From NCBI GenBank assembly GCA_934102215.1, contig CAKOSH010000009.1, forward strand, positions 16,651-80,650: a DNA stretch of 64,000 nucleotides. The letters run 5' to 3'. This DNA is from an uncultured Bacilli bacterium (GTDB taxonomy: Bacteria; Bacillota_I; Bacilli_A; RF39; UBA660). Below the pieces are notes generated by a model. That model was not told where the DNA came from. It ran no database searches and saw only the letters and a list, made by a program, of their open reading frames with translations. This document shows, piece after piece, positions 25,910 through 35,769 of this stretch. Every line of letters starts with the position of its first letter. The stretch's first letter is position 1. The position numbers were made by a program, and so were the translations under genes.

Positions 25910-27848
25910 AATTGTTTGATGTAGTATCATTTGTATTATTTGTGTCATTTGTGTTGTCTTTTGCTGTTGGTGGAGTAGTAACTGGTGTTACTACTTTCTT
26001 TTTTACATAAATTGTAAGTGTACTTAATTGATCAAGTATTATTTTAGTATGTTCTTTTTGACTATAGAATCTATAAGTTGAATAATCACTTATGTCTACT
26101 GTCTTATTTGTATCAACATCTATAAATGATAATTTTAATGAATTCCTTGATGCATAACTCTTAAGTTCACTTACTGTATACTTAGATACATCAGCTAGGG
26201 TAGGTATTGTACTTTGTGTATATTTACCATTTCCTATTAAAGTTGCTTCATATGGTTTATTTAAGTCAAATGATGCAGTTTTTATTAGAGTAGGTTTAGT
26301 CTTACCTAAATTAATATTTATTGCTTTTTTAATATCATTTATACTTCCTTTATAAGGTATTTCTACTGCTGGGTAACTCTTTGATGCTGGTTCATATACT
26401 TTTTTCCATACACCATATGTTTTAAGTTGCATTCTTTCAACATTTACTAGGTTAGTACTATCACTTATTACTAATGATTTACCTAAATTATATAATGATA
26501 AAATATCTTTATTTGTAATATTTGTTTGGAAGTTTGATTTAATTGAATTTAGTATATTTATTGCTTCATCTGGATTAGTTAATTTCTTTGTAGCAGCATT
26601 TACTATACCAAGTATAACTTTAATTTGATTTTTACCTCTTGTGAAATCACTTCTTGAACCTTCTGTCCAAGTAGGGCAATATGTTTTCATTTGTTTACTG
26701 TCTTTAGCACTATGTCTATTTCTTGATAGTGCTAGAGCTTGTTCACCATTTAAATGTTGTTTTCCTTTTTCTACATAGATAGTATTTGATCCCCAGGACC
26801 TTGAACTATTTTGTTCACAGAATGAATAAGGTACATCTACATCAATTCCACCAACAGCGTTAACAAGTTGAACAACGCCTTTGAAATTAATTTTAGCATA
26901 GTAATCTATATCAACATTGAATAGGTTTTCCATAGTTTTAACAGCACAAGATGCAGAGCTTCCCCAGGTAGTAGTATTAATTCTTCTATAACTTCCATTA
27001 GAACAAGCAGTTTTTAAATAAGTATCTCTTGGTACTGATGTAATAGTGGCTCTTAATGTATCTGGATTAAATGTTACAAGTAATAACACATCACCATTAT
27101 ATCCTGATGTAACACCATCTTTAGAAGAATCTACACCAATTAATAACATTGTAAATGGTTTTGTAAGAGATGCTTCTGTACTTTTAATATCATCATCATT
27201 AGAACTCTTATATTCTTTTTCTGCTTTATATATTACTTTAGTTTCTTCACTAATATTTTCATATCCTTCAAGAGAGTAAAACATATCAGCATAGTTTGCA
27301 CTAAAGAATGCAGCATCAACTTCTTTATTTTTTAATGCATATAATAATTCAATAGTAGAATTATAAGTCTTTATTTCATTATCATTATCAAGTTTTAATT
27401 CTTTAATTTTTTCTTGTGGTAAATCATATCCTTCTTCTTTACCATCACTTGCAATACCTATTTTTTTCTTCTTTAAATCTTTTTCACTGTTTAAATCTTT
27501 ATCATAAGTAACAAGTGAAGTGTACTTTATATTTGTATTATCTGTATAGTTCATTGATTTATATATTTTCTTTAAATAATATGAACCATATAATTCAGCA
27601 GTTATAAATAATATACTTATGATTGCTGGTATAAAGAATGATTTCATTGTTTTATTCTTAATACTTCTTAGTTCTAAATAGCTTAATAACAAGAAGAAAT
27701 ATATTAGTATTATTACTCCATATATTCTATAAAATGTTTCAACTCCTTCATAAAATGTAAGTGAATATGCTAGATATCCAATTGATAGGAGTGAACATAT
27801 CATTATTATTAATGTAAGTATTCCTTTAAATATTTTTTTCTTTTTCAT
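25908..27848 (-). CDS. LytR-CpsA-Psr (LCP) family protein with an extra binding-protein-like domain
   Basis: 646 residues: three N-terminal membrane helices (about 8-100), a substrate-binding-protein-like region (residues 125-205, ELLYALKNKEVDAAFFSANY), then the LCP domain with MLLIGVDSSKDG, ITSVPRDTYLKT, GGIDVDVPYSF and ALALSRNRH. LCP enzymes transfer teichoic acids or glycans from lipid carriers to peptidoglycan. The conserved arginines of the LCP active site are present. The C-terminus is low complexity (Thr/Asp/Asn). It is last in a minus-strand operon behind the cohesin and dockerin genes, 15 bases downstream of the former. Confidence 0.85.
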   Translation of the reverse strand: MKKKKIFKGILTLIIMICSLLSIGYLAYSLTFYEGVETFYRIYGVIILIYFFLLLSYLELRSIKNKTMKSFFIPAIISILFITAELYGSYYLKKIYKSMNYTDNTNIKYTSLVTYDKDLNSEKDLKKKKIGIASDGKEEGYDLPQEKIKELKLDNDNEIKTYNSTIELLYALKNKEVDAAFFSANYADMFYSLEGYENISEETKVIYKAEKEYKSSNDDDIKSTEASLTKPFTMLLIGVDSSKDGVTSGYNGDVLLLVTFNPDTLRATITSVPRDTYLKTACSNGSYRRINTTTWGSSASCAVKTMENLFNVDIDYYAKINFKGVVQLVNAVGGIDVDVPYSFCEQNSSRSWGSNTIYVEKGKQHLNGEQALALSRNRHSAKDSKQMKTYCPTWTEGSRSDFTRGKNQIKVILGIVNAATKKLTNPDEAINILNSIKSNFQTNITNKDILSLYNLGKSLVISDSTNLVNVERMQLKTYGVWKKVYEPASKSYPAVEIPYKGSINDIKKAININLGKTKPTLIKTASFDLNKPYEATLIGNGKYTQSTIPTLADVSKYTVSELKSYASRNSLKLSFIDVDTNKTVDISDYSTYRFYSQKEHTKIILDQLSTLTIYVKKKVVTPVTTPPTAKDNTNDTNNTNDTTSNN

Positions 27849-27863
27849 ATATAACGCTTCTTT

Positions 27864-29360
27864 CTATTTCTTTTTGTTTTTCTTTTTATCTAGTTTTTGT
27901 TTATCATTTTTTATTTCTTTTGATATAGGTTCATCCTTTATTATTTCTTTTTGTTCTTCTTGTTTTTTAAGTTCTAATTCTTTCTTTTTCTCTAGTTCTT
28001 GTTGTTCAGCTTGCTTTCTTTGTTCTTCAAGTAACATTAATTTTCTTTGTTTCTTTCTTTTTTTAGTTTTATTTATTTTTGATATTAATATACATATTAA
28101 TATTAAAAATATAATAATTGTTTCACCAAATAATAAGATTAACATTTTTTTATACTCTTTTAGTTTTGAATCACAATTAGGTGTTTCATTTGGTTTTTCT
28201 TCTTTTTCATGGAACCTTATTATTGTATTATTAATTTTATCATAAGTAAAGTAATTATCTTTTCCAGTGTCAAGGTCTTTAGCATGTATTATATAAAATT
28301 CATTTGTTTCATCAGTGTATGCTTCATATTCTATTTCATTTATTTTTATTGTTGTTTTTGTATATCCATCTATTTCTTTATCAAGAGGTAGGGGATATAT
28401 TTTATTTTGACTTAGTGTTGTTTCACTATATTCTTTATATTCATTTGTATCTTTATTATATATGTATAATTTAATATTACCATCTTTATCTTTGAGACCA
28501 ACTAATGTAAAGTTATTTGTTTCGTTATAGAATGCTGGTACTTTTTGTTCGCTTATTGTTATTTCAGTTTTTTCATAGTTTTTAGGTGATTCTAGTTTAC
28601 TTTCTCTTTTTACTACTGTGTAATCTTTGTCATTTATTTTTACATTTATTGGATTTGGATCACTAACATTAACTATTATTGTGTATGTTTTAGTACTTCC
28701 ATTTTCAGCTGTAACTGTTATTTTTATTTTATTTTCTCCTTCAGTAACATCATGCGTTCCAGTTCCACTTACACTAGCTTTTGAATCTTCTTTAGTAGCA
28801 TTTACTTTAACGCTTTCTGTGTTTGAGTCTGCTTCTACTTTGTATTCTGTTGTATTTTTATTAAATTCAGGGGATAGTTTTAATCCATCTACTGATAAAC
28901 TTTTTAGGTTGTTATTTTTTGAATAAGATGATTCTAGTTGTGCTTGTGTTATTATACTTACACTTTTAGTTCCTTTAGAAAGTGACATTGTTTTTTCAGT
29001 TCCATAGTCATACACTGCAGCTGATTTAACTGTTACTGATGTACTACCAGTAGCAATTGCTTTAAATTTATAAGTATATGTTTTTGATTTAAGTTTACTA
29101 TCTCCATAATCTTTTACTGTTGATGGGCCTGACATTAATTTAAGTTTTTTAGCATCATAACTAATTGTCCATTCCCAAGCGCCTAAAACATTAGAAGATG
29201 ATACTTTTACATTAACTGTAAATGTGTTTCCAACTACTATTTTATTAGTACCTGATGTAACTTGTATATTTGCTGATGCAGCATTTACTCTAACTATATT
29301 TGTAAATAGTAGAAGTAGAGTAAATATACTTGTTAATAATATGTTAATTCTTTTCTTCAT
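27864..29360 (-). CDS. Membrane protein with a cohesin-like domain and cadherin-like domain
   Basis: 498 residues: signal peptide (to about 27), a cohesin-type beta-sandwich (about 30-140; VGNTFTVNVKVSSSNVLGAW, ISYDAKKLKLMSG), a cadherin-like_beta-sandwich repeat (about 150-232; NNNLKSLSVDGLKLSPEF, YTIIVNV), a further beta domain, one membrane helix (about 405-428) and a cytoplasmic Lys/Glu/Gln tail, probably coiled coil. The next gene upstream ends in a dockerin, the known partner of cohesin. The likely job is to hold that enzyme at the cell surface. Type and specificity of the cohesin cannot be read from sequence alone. Confidence 0.7.
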   Translation of the reverse strand: MKKRINILLTSIFTLLLLFTNIVRVNAASANIQVTSGTNKIVVGNTFTVNVKVSSSNVLGAWEWTISYDAKKLKLMSGPSTVKDYGDSKLKSKTYTYKFKAIATGSTSVTVKSAAVYDYGTEKTMSLSKGTKSVSIITQAQLESSYSKNNNLKSLSVDGLKLSPEFNKNTTEYKVEADSNTESVKVNATKEDSKASVSGTGTHDVTEGENKIKITVTAENGSTKTYTIIVNVSDPNPINVKINDKDYTVVKRESKLESPKNYEKTEITISEQKVPAFYNETNNFTLVGLKDKDGNIKLYIYNKDTNEYKEYSETTLSQNKIYPLPLDKEIDGYTKTTIKINEIEYEAYTDETNEFYIIHAKDLDTGKDNYFTYDKINNTIIRFHEKEEKPNETPNCDSKLKEYKKMLILLFGETIIIFLILICILISKINKTKKRKKQRKLMLLEEQRKQAEQQELEKKKELELKKQEEQKEIIKDEPISKEIKNDKQKLDKKKNKKK

Positions 29361-29370
29361 TTATCTCTCC

Positions 29371-31557
29371 TTATAATTCTTTATCTCCAAGCAAATATTT
29401 TTGTACTTGTAATAAATCTAATATAGATACTTTACCATCACCTGAAGTATCAGCAGCTTTTAATGATTCATCTGTTAATTTTTTATCTCCAAGTAGATAT
29501 TTTTGTATTTGCAATAAGTCTAATATTGTGATTTCTCCATCTCCTGATAAGTCACCATTAACTATCATTGTGAAACTTTTTTCTTCCATAGCAGTCTTTA
29601 TTGTAATTTTAGTTCCTGTTGTGATTAGTGAATCGTTACTTAATTCTTTATTATCTTTTGTTATTATTACATTTAATGCTTTTGCAGAATATAATTTATC
29701 TTTTATAAGATTTACTTTAGTATTATGTTTTATTTTTGTTAAATAGTTTTCATCATTACCAAGTCCTGAATTTTGAAGTGCGTCATTTACTGTTGTTGTG
29801 TCTTCAACTTTAATTATTGTAACAGTGTATTTCTTTTCTTCTTTTGTTTCTGAAAGTACTGTTATTGTTATATCTGTTTCATTATCTTTTAATTCATACT
29901 TACCAGGTCCTGAAATAGATGAAGCACTACTTTTAGGAGAAGCTTTTATATTTACTTCTTTTACTGTATTTGGAATGTATGATTGATATGTAAGTATATC
30001 TTCATCAAATTCTGGTGTTATTTTGTATCCTTCAACTTCTAATGTTTTTAAATCATTATTCATGTCTCCACTTTTAGGTAGTGAAGTGTATTCTGGCATA
30101 TCATTATAAACAGGAATTTCAAATGTGAATTTTTGATTTAGGACATTTGCTTTATTGAGAGCATCGTATGTTTTATTTCCTTCTGTTGCTGGGGCTTGTA
30201 TATTTGTTTGATATTGATGAGTATATTTACTATAGTAAGCATCAGGTCCAACATTAAATTTTTGATAGTATAGAGTTCCTTGTCCTGCATTTACATATCC
30301 CTTAGCAAGCAAGCTACTTCCTTCTAGTATTGATGTTTCAACATTATCCCAAACGTTACCACTTCTACTAATAAGTTTAGCAGCGTAGGCAAGTCCTCTT
30401 GTTATTGCTGAATATTTAACTCCACCAATTGTTGTTTCATAGGCACCGATATTAAAGAAGTTATAATATCCTTTATAAGTTTTACCTTGCCATGTGAATT
30501 CAGTTCCATTTACTGAATCACTTCCATTAGCGCCAACTTCTATTCTAATTCTAGTTGCGATATGAAGTGGACTAATCTTATGACTTTTACCAGCGTTAAA
30601 CATTGGAATAGTATATTTATCTTCCCCAAGTTTACCATTACCAAATACTGATTTTATTAGTGATGGATATTCATTTTCAAGAGTACTATCATATTTTAAA
30701 TCTTCAAACATAAATATTCTTTCTTCTGTAAGCCAGTTTCTAGGATCAAGATAGAAAGCGATAACACCAGTATTTACTTTGAACCATGAACTACCTTCAG
30801 CAGGTTTATTTGAAGTTCTATAGTTATCATTTGTTGTTTGCATATAATTTTTTCCTTCTTCACCATTTACAGCAGAAGAAAATTTTATATTTGTAAATGC
30901 AGGCTTAAATTGCCAATTAGGATATTTACTATGAAGATAAGTTAGGTAGGAAATATATGAATCTGGAAAATTGGCTTTCTTAAGTGTTTCAGCATATTCT
31001 TTATCTTCTTTTGTTATATCTTCTTTTTTAGTGACATAGTTTTTACATATGTATCCTTCTTTATTACCATAATAATTTATTTGATACCATTTACCTCCAG
31101 AACATCCACTTGAGTTTCCACTTACTTCTTTTACGATTGTAACATTTACTCCAAGTGATAAAGTATCAAGTAGACTACCTGATGTAGCGGCTTTATCTCT
31201 AACTCCTACATTATTACCATTGACTCTAGCACTATAATCTATAACGTTTATACCGGTAAAAGTATTATCAACGAACCTAACATAATCACTACATACATAG
31301 GCTTCTTGTTCTTTATAAATTATTTTATACCATTTATTTGAACAACCACTTCCTTCATATAATGTTTTATCAACAACTGTTATTTGTGTTCCAGCATTAA
31401 CAGTTGCAATTATTGATGAATCGCTTTTAGTATTATGTTCCTTTCTTATTCTTACTGAACTTCCTTTTATTTCCGCATCAAATGCAGCCTTTATATTTAA
31501 TGGAACAAATAAGAATAGGGCTAGTATAAGTATAAAAATATATTTTTTCTTATTCAT
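29371..31557 (-). CDS. Autolysin: two SH3b, glucosaminidase, cadherin-like and dockerin domains
   Basis: 728 residues: signal peptide; two SH3b repeats (about 27-90 and 108-180; VRIRKEHNTKSDS, GVRDKAATSGSLLD); a glucosaminidase domain (about 250-480; HIATRIRIEVGANG with the catalytic Glu, FNIGAYETTIGG); a cadherin-like domain (about 508-592); and a C-terminal type I dockerin of two F-hand repeats (DLSGDGEITILDLLQIQKYL and DTSGDGKVSILDLLQVQKYL). The enzyme should cut peptidoglycan glycan strands. It is the first gene of the operon, with AAGGAG before the start, and its dockerin pairs naturally with the cohesin encoded next. Confidence 0.85.
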   Translation of the reverse strand: MNKKKYIFILILALFLFVPLNIKAAFDAEIKGSSVRIRKEHNTKSDSSIIATVNAGTQITVVDKTLYEGSGCSNKWYKIIYKEQEAYVCSDYVRFVDNTFTGINVIDYSARVNGNNVGVRDKAATSGSLLDTLSLGVNVTIVKEVSGNSSGCSGGKWYQINYYGNKEGYICKNYVTKKEDITKEDKEYAETLKKANFPDSYISYLTYLHSKYPNWQFKPAFTNIKFSSAVNGEEGKNYMQTTNDNYRTSNKPAEGSSWFKVNTGVIAFYLDPRNWLTEERIFMFEDLKYDSTLENEYPSLIKSVFGNGKLGEDKYTIPMFNAGKSHKISPLHIATRIRIEVGANGSDSVNGTEFTWQGKTYKGYYNFFNIGAYETTIGGVKYSAITRGLAYAAKLISRSGNVWDNVETSILEGSSLLAKGYVNAGQGTLYYQKFNVGPDAYYSKYTHQYQTNIQAPATEGNKTYDALNKANVLNQKFTFEIPVYNDMPEYTSLPKSGDMNNDLKTLEVEGYKITPEFDEDILTYQSYIPNTVKEVNIKASPKSSASSISGPGKYELKDNETDITITVLSETKEEKKYTVTIIKVEDTTTVNDALQNSGLGNDENYLTKIKHNTKVNLIKDKLYSAKALNVIITKDNKELSNDSLITTGTKITIKTAMEEKSFTMIVNGDLSGDGEITILDLLQIQKYLLGDKKLTDESLKAADTSGDGKVSILDLLQVQKYLLGDKEL

Positions 31558-31588
31558 GGTTACTCCTTATCATTCTATATAATAAATA

Positions 31589-31617
31589 ATTATACCAAAA
31601 TTCTACATATTTTTCAT
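31589..31617 (-). promoter_or_regulatory. Promoter of the autolysin-cohesin-LCP operon
   Basis: On the minus strand ATGAAA (31617-31612), 17-base spacer, TATAAT (31594-31589). Confidence 0.6.
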
Positions 31618-31649
31618 TATATTTAGGGAAATTTACATTATTTGAACAA

Positions 31650-31683
31650 GAAAAAACTAAATAAATCATACAACTTATTTAGT
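31650..31683 (-). terminator. Terminator of the CPBP protease gene
   Basis: On the minus strand ACTAAATAA pairs with TTATTTAGT and is followed by TTTTTTC. Confidence 0.65.
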
Positions 31684-31691
31684 CTTTAAAA

Positions 31692-33068
31692 TTATTGTTT
31701 TAAAATTGATACTTTATCTTCTGCGACTAATAAATAATTACCATAATCTTGACTAACGGCATCAATATATGATATATTTTTATCTCTATCATGTATTATT
31801 ACTAATTTTGAATTATCTTTTAATAAGAATTTCTTATAATTATTTTTAATTCCATCTACAAAACTATTATCATTTGTTAAATCTTTCTTATAAATGTAAT
31901 TGTATTTTAAGAATGAATTTGCACTATCAGTATAATCTACATAAGCTAAAACAAAATAATCTTTTTCTTCCATAACTATGTAATCATATAATGATTCACA
32001 TTCTATTTCTACACTATAATTTGTATTTTGGTTTGTAAAAACTAAATTATCATTATCATTTTGACTTACTTTGAATGAATAGTTATTATCTTTTATAATA
32101 TAGTCTTCATAATAATTATTTGTAAATGAATAATTTTTAATTTCTATAGAATCATAATTATATTCTGTTCCAATTTGTGTATTTATAATACCTGTAATAT
32201 TCATTATATTAAAATAAAAAATAAAACTTATTACTGAAAATAAAACAATACTGCTTTTTTTAGGTTCATCATCTATTTTTTTAATATGTGGAATGATGTT
32301 TGCTACTTCTATCGCAAACGTTAAAACAGAAAAAATTAATGATGCTACTGATATTTGAGTTGTTATTTCTGTAGCTGATGTGGTAGGAATTATTTCATTT
32401 AAATATATTGAGAAATCCCAGAATGCATGTAAGAATATTACTGACCAAATATTTTTGGTTTTATAATAAATTAATCCAAATAAAATACCTGTTCCTGCAG
32501 CACCAATTATTTGCGAAATAGTATTTGCAACATCTTGACCATTAGCTATATTTCCAATATGCATTAGTCCAAAAATTACTCCTGAAATAATTATTGAGTA
32601 CCAAACTCCTTTTTTTGTATCGCCGTATCTTTCTAAAAATTCATTTAGTAGCCATCCTCTACATAAAAATTCTTCGGCTACTCCTATAAAGAAACATCCT
32701 ATAAGTAAATTTAATATGGTCATTAGTATATTAATATCATTAATTTTATCGATTAATCTTATTGCACTAATTAATAAAATAAATGAAGCTCCTACTATAT
32801 AAAATAGTCCGTAAAATAAACCTTTACTAAATTTCTTATGTGGTTGTGTAAATACATAAGAGTTTTTGAATAATAGCATTAAAATTAATACTAATGATGA
32901 TAAAATAACTTCAGATATAACAAGTTCTCCTTTTGGATACATGGTTACTGAATCATATATTAGATTTGCACCATAACCCCAGATACCTAATTCAGTAGCT
33001 ACAAAAAATAAAATTATCATAAATATTGTATACAACACTACATTAGGCCTTTTTTGCTTTTTATCCAT
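31692..33068 (-). CDS. CPBP-family intramembrane metalloprotease with extra C-terminal ectodomain
   Basis: 458 residues; about eight membrane helices with the three CPBP motifs GVAEEFLCRGW (EExxxR), FGLMHIGN and LHAFWDFS that bind the metal, then a final helix and about 150 residues of an external beta-rich domain (from 310). CPBP (Abi/Rce1-type) proteases cut or process membrane-bound peptides and are often linked to bacteriocin immunity or surface-protein traffic. Followed upstream by a small membrane protein gene only 2 bases away, so the two are co-transcribed. Confidence 0.8.
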   Translation of the reverse strand: MDKKQKRPNVVLYTIFMIILFFVATELGIWGYGANLIYDSVTMYPKGELVISEVILSSLVLILMLLFKNSYVFTQPHKKFSKGLFYGLFYIVGASFILLISAIRLIDKINDINILMTILNLLIGCFFIGVAEEFLCRGWLLNEFLERYGDTKKGVWYSIIISGVIFGLMHIGNIANGQDVANTISQIIGAAGTGILFGLIYYKTKNIWSVIFLHAFWDFSIYLNEIIPTTSATEITTQISVASLIFSVLTFAIEVANIIPHIKKIDDEPKKSSIVLFSVISFIFYFNIMNITGIINTQIGTEYNYDSIEIKNYSFTNNYYEDYIIKDNNYSFKVSQNDNDNLVFTNQNTNYSVEIECESLYDYIVMEEKDYFVLAYVDYTDSANSFLKYNYIYKKDLTNDNSFVDGIKNNYKKFLLKDNSKLVIIHDRDKNISYIDAVSQDYGNYLLVAEDKVSILKQ

Positions 33069-33070
33069 TT

Positions 33071-33466
33071 TTATCCTTCTTTCTTATATTGATTTTCTTC
33101 CAAAAATTGGTTAGGAATTTCAATTTCTACACCATTATATTTACATTTAGATGTTTTTTCATCAATTTTTTCACAGTCATTAAATTTTGGAACTAAAGCA
33201 TCTAATGATATATTTGAAAAGCAAAGATAAGCACCAATACAGCCTAAAACTATTCCAACAATTGATAATCCTTTTACATTTTTCATACCGACAATTCCTA
33301 AAATTATTGCAACAATATTTATTATTAATGCTACTAAAGCACCATACATTGCTATTTTAAGTGCATTACCACTATCAAGACCATAGGCTGTTGCTCCAAC
33401 TAAAACTATAAAAGATAAAATAGGTAATATCAATGAAAATATACCTAAAGTTTTCTTATTTTTCAT
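33071..33466 (-). CDS. Small four-helix membrane protein (DUF4190-like)
   Basis: 131 residues: helices near 5-30, 35-60 and 65-85 with the pattern LGIFSLILPILSFIV, then a short external tail with two cysteines (CEKIDEKTSKC). The repeated small-residue helices resemble DUF4190-type proteins. First gene of the CPBP operon, with AGGAGTG seven bases before the start. Confidence 0.5.
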   Translation of the reverse strand: MKNKKTLGIFSLILPILSFIVLVGATAYGLDSGNALKIAMYGALVALIINIVAIILGIVGMKNVKGLSIVGIVLGCIGAYLCFSNISLDALVPKFNDCEKIDEKTSKCKYNGVEIEIPNQFLEENQYKKEG

Positions 33467-33602
33467 ATAACATACACACTCCTTTCTATTATAATTATAA
33501 AGGATTGATTTTTGATTGTCTATCTAAAAATTTATTATTTATTAAAATTAATGGAAAAAATACTATTATTAGTTTATAATAATTAATAGGGAGTTGAAAG
33601 AA

Positions 33603-34700
33603 ATGGATTTTGAAGTTAATGGATATAATATATTTATAATAGTAACGGTATGCTTTTTATCTTCACTTATATTTGTACAAATAATGAAGAAGGTAGCAAT
33701 ATTTTTAAAAGTACTAGATGTACCAAATGATCCTAGAAAGATACATAAAAAGCCTATGCCTTTACTTGGAGGACTTGGTATATTCTTTGCATTTTTACTT
33801 GGATATATGTTATTTGCACCTAAAAATAATTTAATGATTGCTATACTTATTAGTTCATTTTTGATAATGCTTTTAGGTCTTTTTGATGATATGACTAAGA
33901 GTGAAACACCAATGCCTAATAAATATAAAGTTCTTGTACAGTTGATAGTTGCTGCGATAGTTGTATTTTATGGAGGACTTGAACTTACTAAAGTTACTTT
34001 GTTTGGTATGACTATTACGTTTACAAACATTCCATTTTTAAGTGAAATTTTATCTATGCTTATTATAGTTGCAACAATTAATGCGATTAATTTAATAGAT
34101 GGTCTTGATGGATTATGTGCTGGGATAAGTTCTATATATTTTTTAACTATTGCGATAATTGGATTTATTCTAAATAAATTTGGAGGACTTGATGTAATAT
34201 TATCACTTATTATGCTTGGTTCTACTCTTGGATATTTAGTTCATAATTTTCCACCTGCGAGAATATATCAAGGAGACGCTGGAAGTACATTTTTAGGATT
34301 TATGATAGCAGTAATATTCTTACTTGGATTTAAAACAACAACATTAACTTCATTAATTATACCAATGCTTATATTAGCTATTCCAATTATGGATACTTTA
34401 TTTGCAATTATAAGAAGAAAATTAAAAGGACAAAGTATTGATCATGCTGATAAAGAACATCTGCATCATCAATTACTTAAACATTTTTCTAAAAAGAGTT
34501 CATTACTATTTATATATGCAATTAATATATTGTTTTCAGTAACAACAATATTTTATGTTTTAGGAAATAAAAAAACAGTTATATGTTGTTATGTAGTTTT
34601 AATGTTTATTGTATTATTTTTAATACTTAAAACTGATATTGTATTTGATTGGACAAGTAAGAAAAATAAAAAGAATAATAGGAGTGATGAAGATAAATGA
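33603..34700 (+). CDS. tagO: Undecaprenyl-phosphate GlcNAc-1-phosphate transferase (WTA initiator)
   Basis: 365 residues, a polytopic MraY/WecA-family enzyme that loads the first sugar phosphate on the lipid carrier at the inner membrane face. Motifs: PNDPRKIHKKPMPLLGG, LLGLFDDMTK with the metal Asp pair, NAINLIDGLDGLCAG and HHQLLKHF (the WecA HIHH-type loop). I start at the ATG at 33603 because GGGAG lies nine bases before it; an upstream TTG at 33594 would sit on the site itself. It opens the teichoic acid cluster and overlaps gpsA by four bases. Confidence 0.85.
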   Translation: MDFEVNGYNIFIIVTVCFLSSLIFVQIMKKVAIFLKVLDVPNDPRKIHKKPMPLLGGLGIFFAFLLGYMLFAPKNNLMIAILISSFLIMLLGLFDDMTKSETPMPNKYKVLVQLIVAAIVVFYGGLELTKVTLFGMTITFTNIPFLSEILSMLIIVATINAINLIDGLDGLCAGISSIYFLTIAIIGFILNKFGGLDVILSLIMLGSTLGYLVHNFPPARIYQGDAGSTFLGFMIAVIFLLGFKTTTLTSLIIPMLILAIPIMDTLFAIIRRKLKGQSIDHADKEHLHHQLLKHFSKKSSLLFIYAINILFSVTTIFYVLGNKKTVICCYVVLMFIVLFLILKTDIVFDWTSKKNKKNNRSDEDK

Positions 34701-35668
34701 AAGTAGGTGTACTTGGAGCAGGAGCTTATGGACTTGCTCTTTCACATATACTTGTAAATAATAAAGTAGAAGTTACTATGTGGACGTATGATGAAAGCGA
34801 AAAAAATAATCTTGATGAAACAAGAAAATCAAAAAAATTAAATGATTACAAAATACCAAATGAAATAAAATTTACTTGTGATTTGAATGAAGCAGTAAAT
34901 GACAAAGATTTAATTGTTATGGCAATTCCAGCATTTGCTTTTGAAGATGTAACTATTAAACTTAGTAAATGTATAAAGAAGAATCAACCTGTGTTAATTG
35001 CGACAAAAGGTATTCAACAAAACACATGCTTATTTTTAAATGATGTTTTTGCTAAATATTTAAAGAATAGTATTGCTGTTATAAGTGGTCCTACGTTTGC
35101 AGTTGATATAATTAAAGATTCACCTGTTGGATTTAGTTTGGCAACAAGAAGTCGTAAAACTGAAATGGTTATTAGGAAGTGCTTTCAAAATTCAACAACT
35201 AAATTTAGAAGAACTAAAGATATAATAGGTATTGAAATATGCGGTAGTATTAAAAATGTTATGGCTATTGCTTCTGGTATGCTTGAAGGTATGGGAGTAA
35301 CTGATTCAACAAGAGCACTTTTCCTAACTGAAAGTATGAATGATATAAAAGAATTAATAAATGCTTTAGGTGGAAAGAAGAAATCAATATTATCATTTGC
35401 TGGATTTGGTGATATCTTAATGACATGTACTAGCAAGAACTCAAGAAACTTTAGTTTTGGATATTTAATAGGCAGTGGTGCTAGTAATGAAGAAGTGAAT
35501 AAATATCTTGAAACTACTACTGTCGAAGGAATGTATACATTAAAATCAATACATAAACTTGTTAGACGTAAGAAAGTAAAAATGCCTATAATAAATTTAA
35601 TACATGATATTATAGAAGGTAAAAAAGATAAAGAAGAAATGTTAAAATTTTTAATTAATAAAGAATAG
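34697..35668 (+). CDS. gpsA: Glycerol-3-phosphate dehydrogenase [NAD(P)+]
   Basis: 323 residues with the N-terminal Rossmann motif GAGAYGLALSHIL, MAIPAFAF, IATKGIQ, SGPTFAVDI and AGFGDILMTCTSKNSRNF. It reduces dihydroxyacetone phosphate to sn-glycerol-3-phosphate for phospholipids and teichoic acid. The placement between tagO and tarI and the four-base overlap suggest it also supplies the teichoic acid polymer. The C-terminal catalytic Lys in EICGSIKNVMAIASG is present. Confidence 0.9.
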   Translation: MKVGVLGAGAYGLALSHILVNNKVEVTMWTYDESEKNNLDETRKSKKLNDYKIPNEIKFTCDLNEAVNDKDLIVMAIPAFAFEDVTIKLSKCIKKNQPVLIATKGIQQNTCLFLNDVFAKYLKNSIAVISGPTFAVDIIKDSPVGFSLATRSRKTEMVIRKCFQNSTTKFRRTKDIIGIEICGSIKNVMAIASGMLEGMGVTDSTRALFLTESMNDIKELINALGGKKKSILSFAGFGDILMTCTSKNSRNFSFGYLIGSGASNEEVNKYLETTTVEGMYTLKSIHKLVRRKKVKMPIINLIHDIIEGKKDKEEMLKFLINKE

Positions 35669-35686
35669 TAAAGTTTATGTAAATGT

Positions 35687-35715
35687 TTGCGTTTAATTTA
35701 CTTTAATGTTATAAT
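35687..35715 (+). promoter_or_regulatory. Promoter of the tarI operon
   Basis: TTGCGT at 35687-35692, 17-base spacer, perfect TATAAT at 35710-35715. Confidence 0.65.
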
Positions 35716-35769
35716 TTGGTTAGACATAGATATGTAAATTATATAATTTTGAAAATAATGGAGGTAAAT

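Noticed and set aside
27874..28245. Plus-strand open frame opposite the cohesin gene, rich in Phe/Ser/Ile
   Set aside because: Mirror image of Lys/Glu-rich codons in the tail of the minus-strand gene; no start site support.
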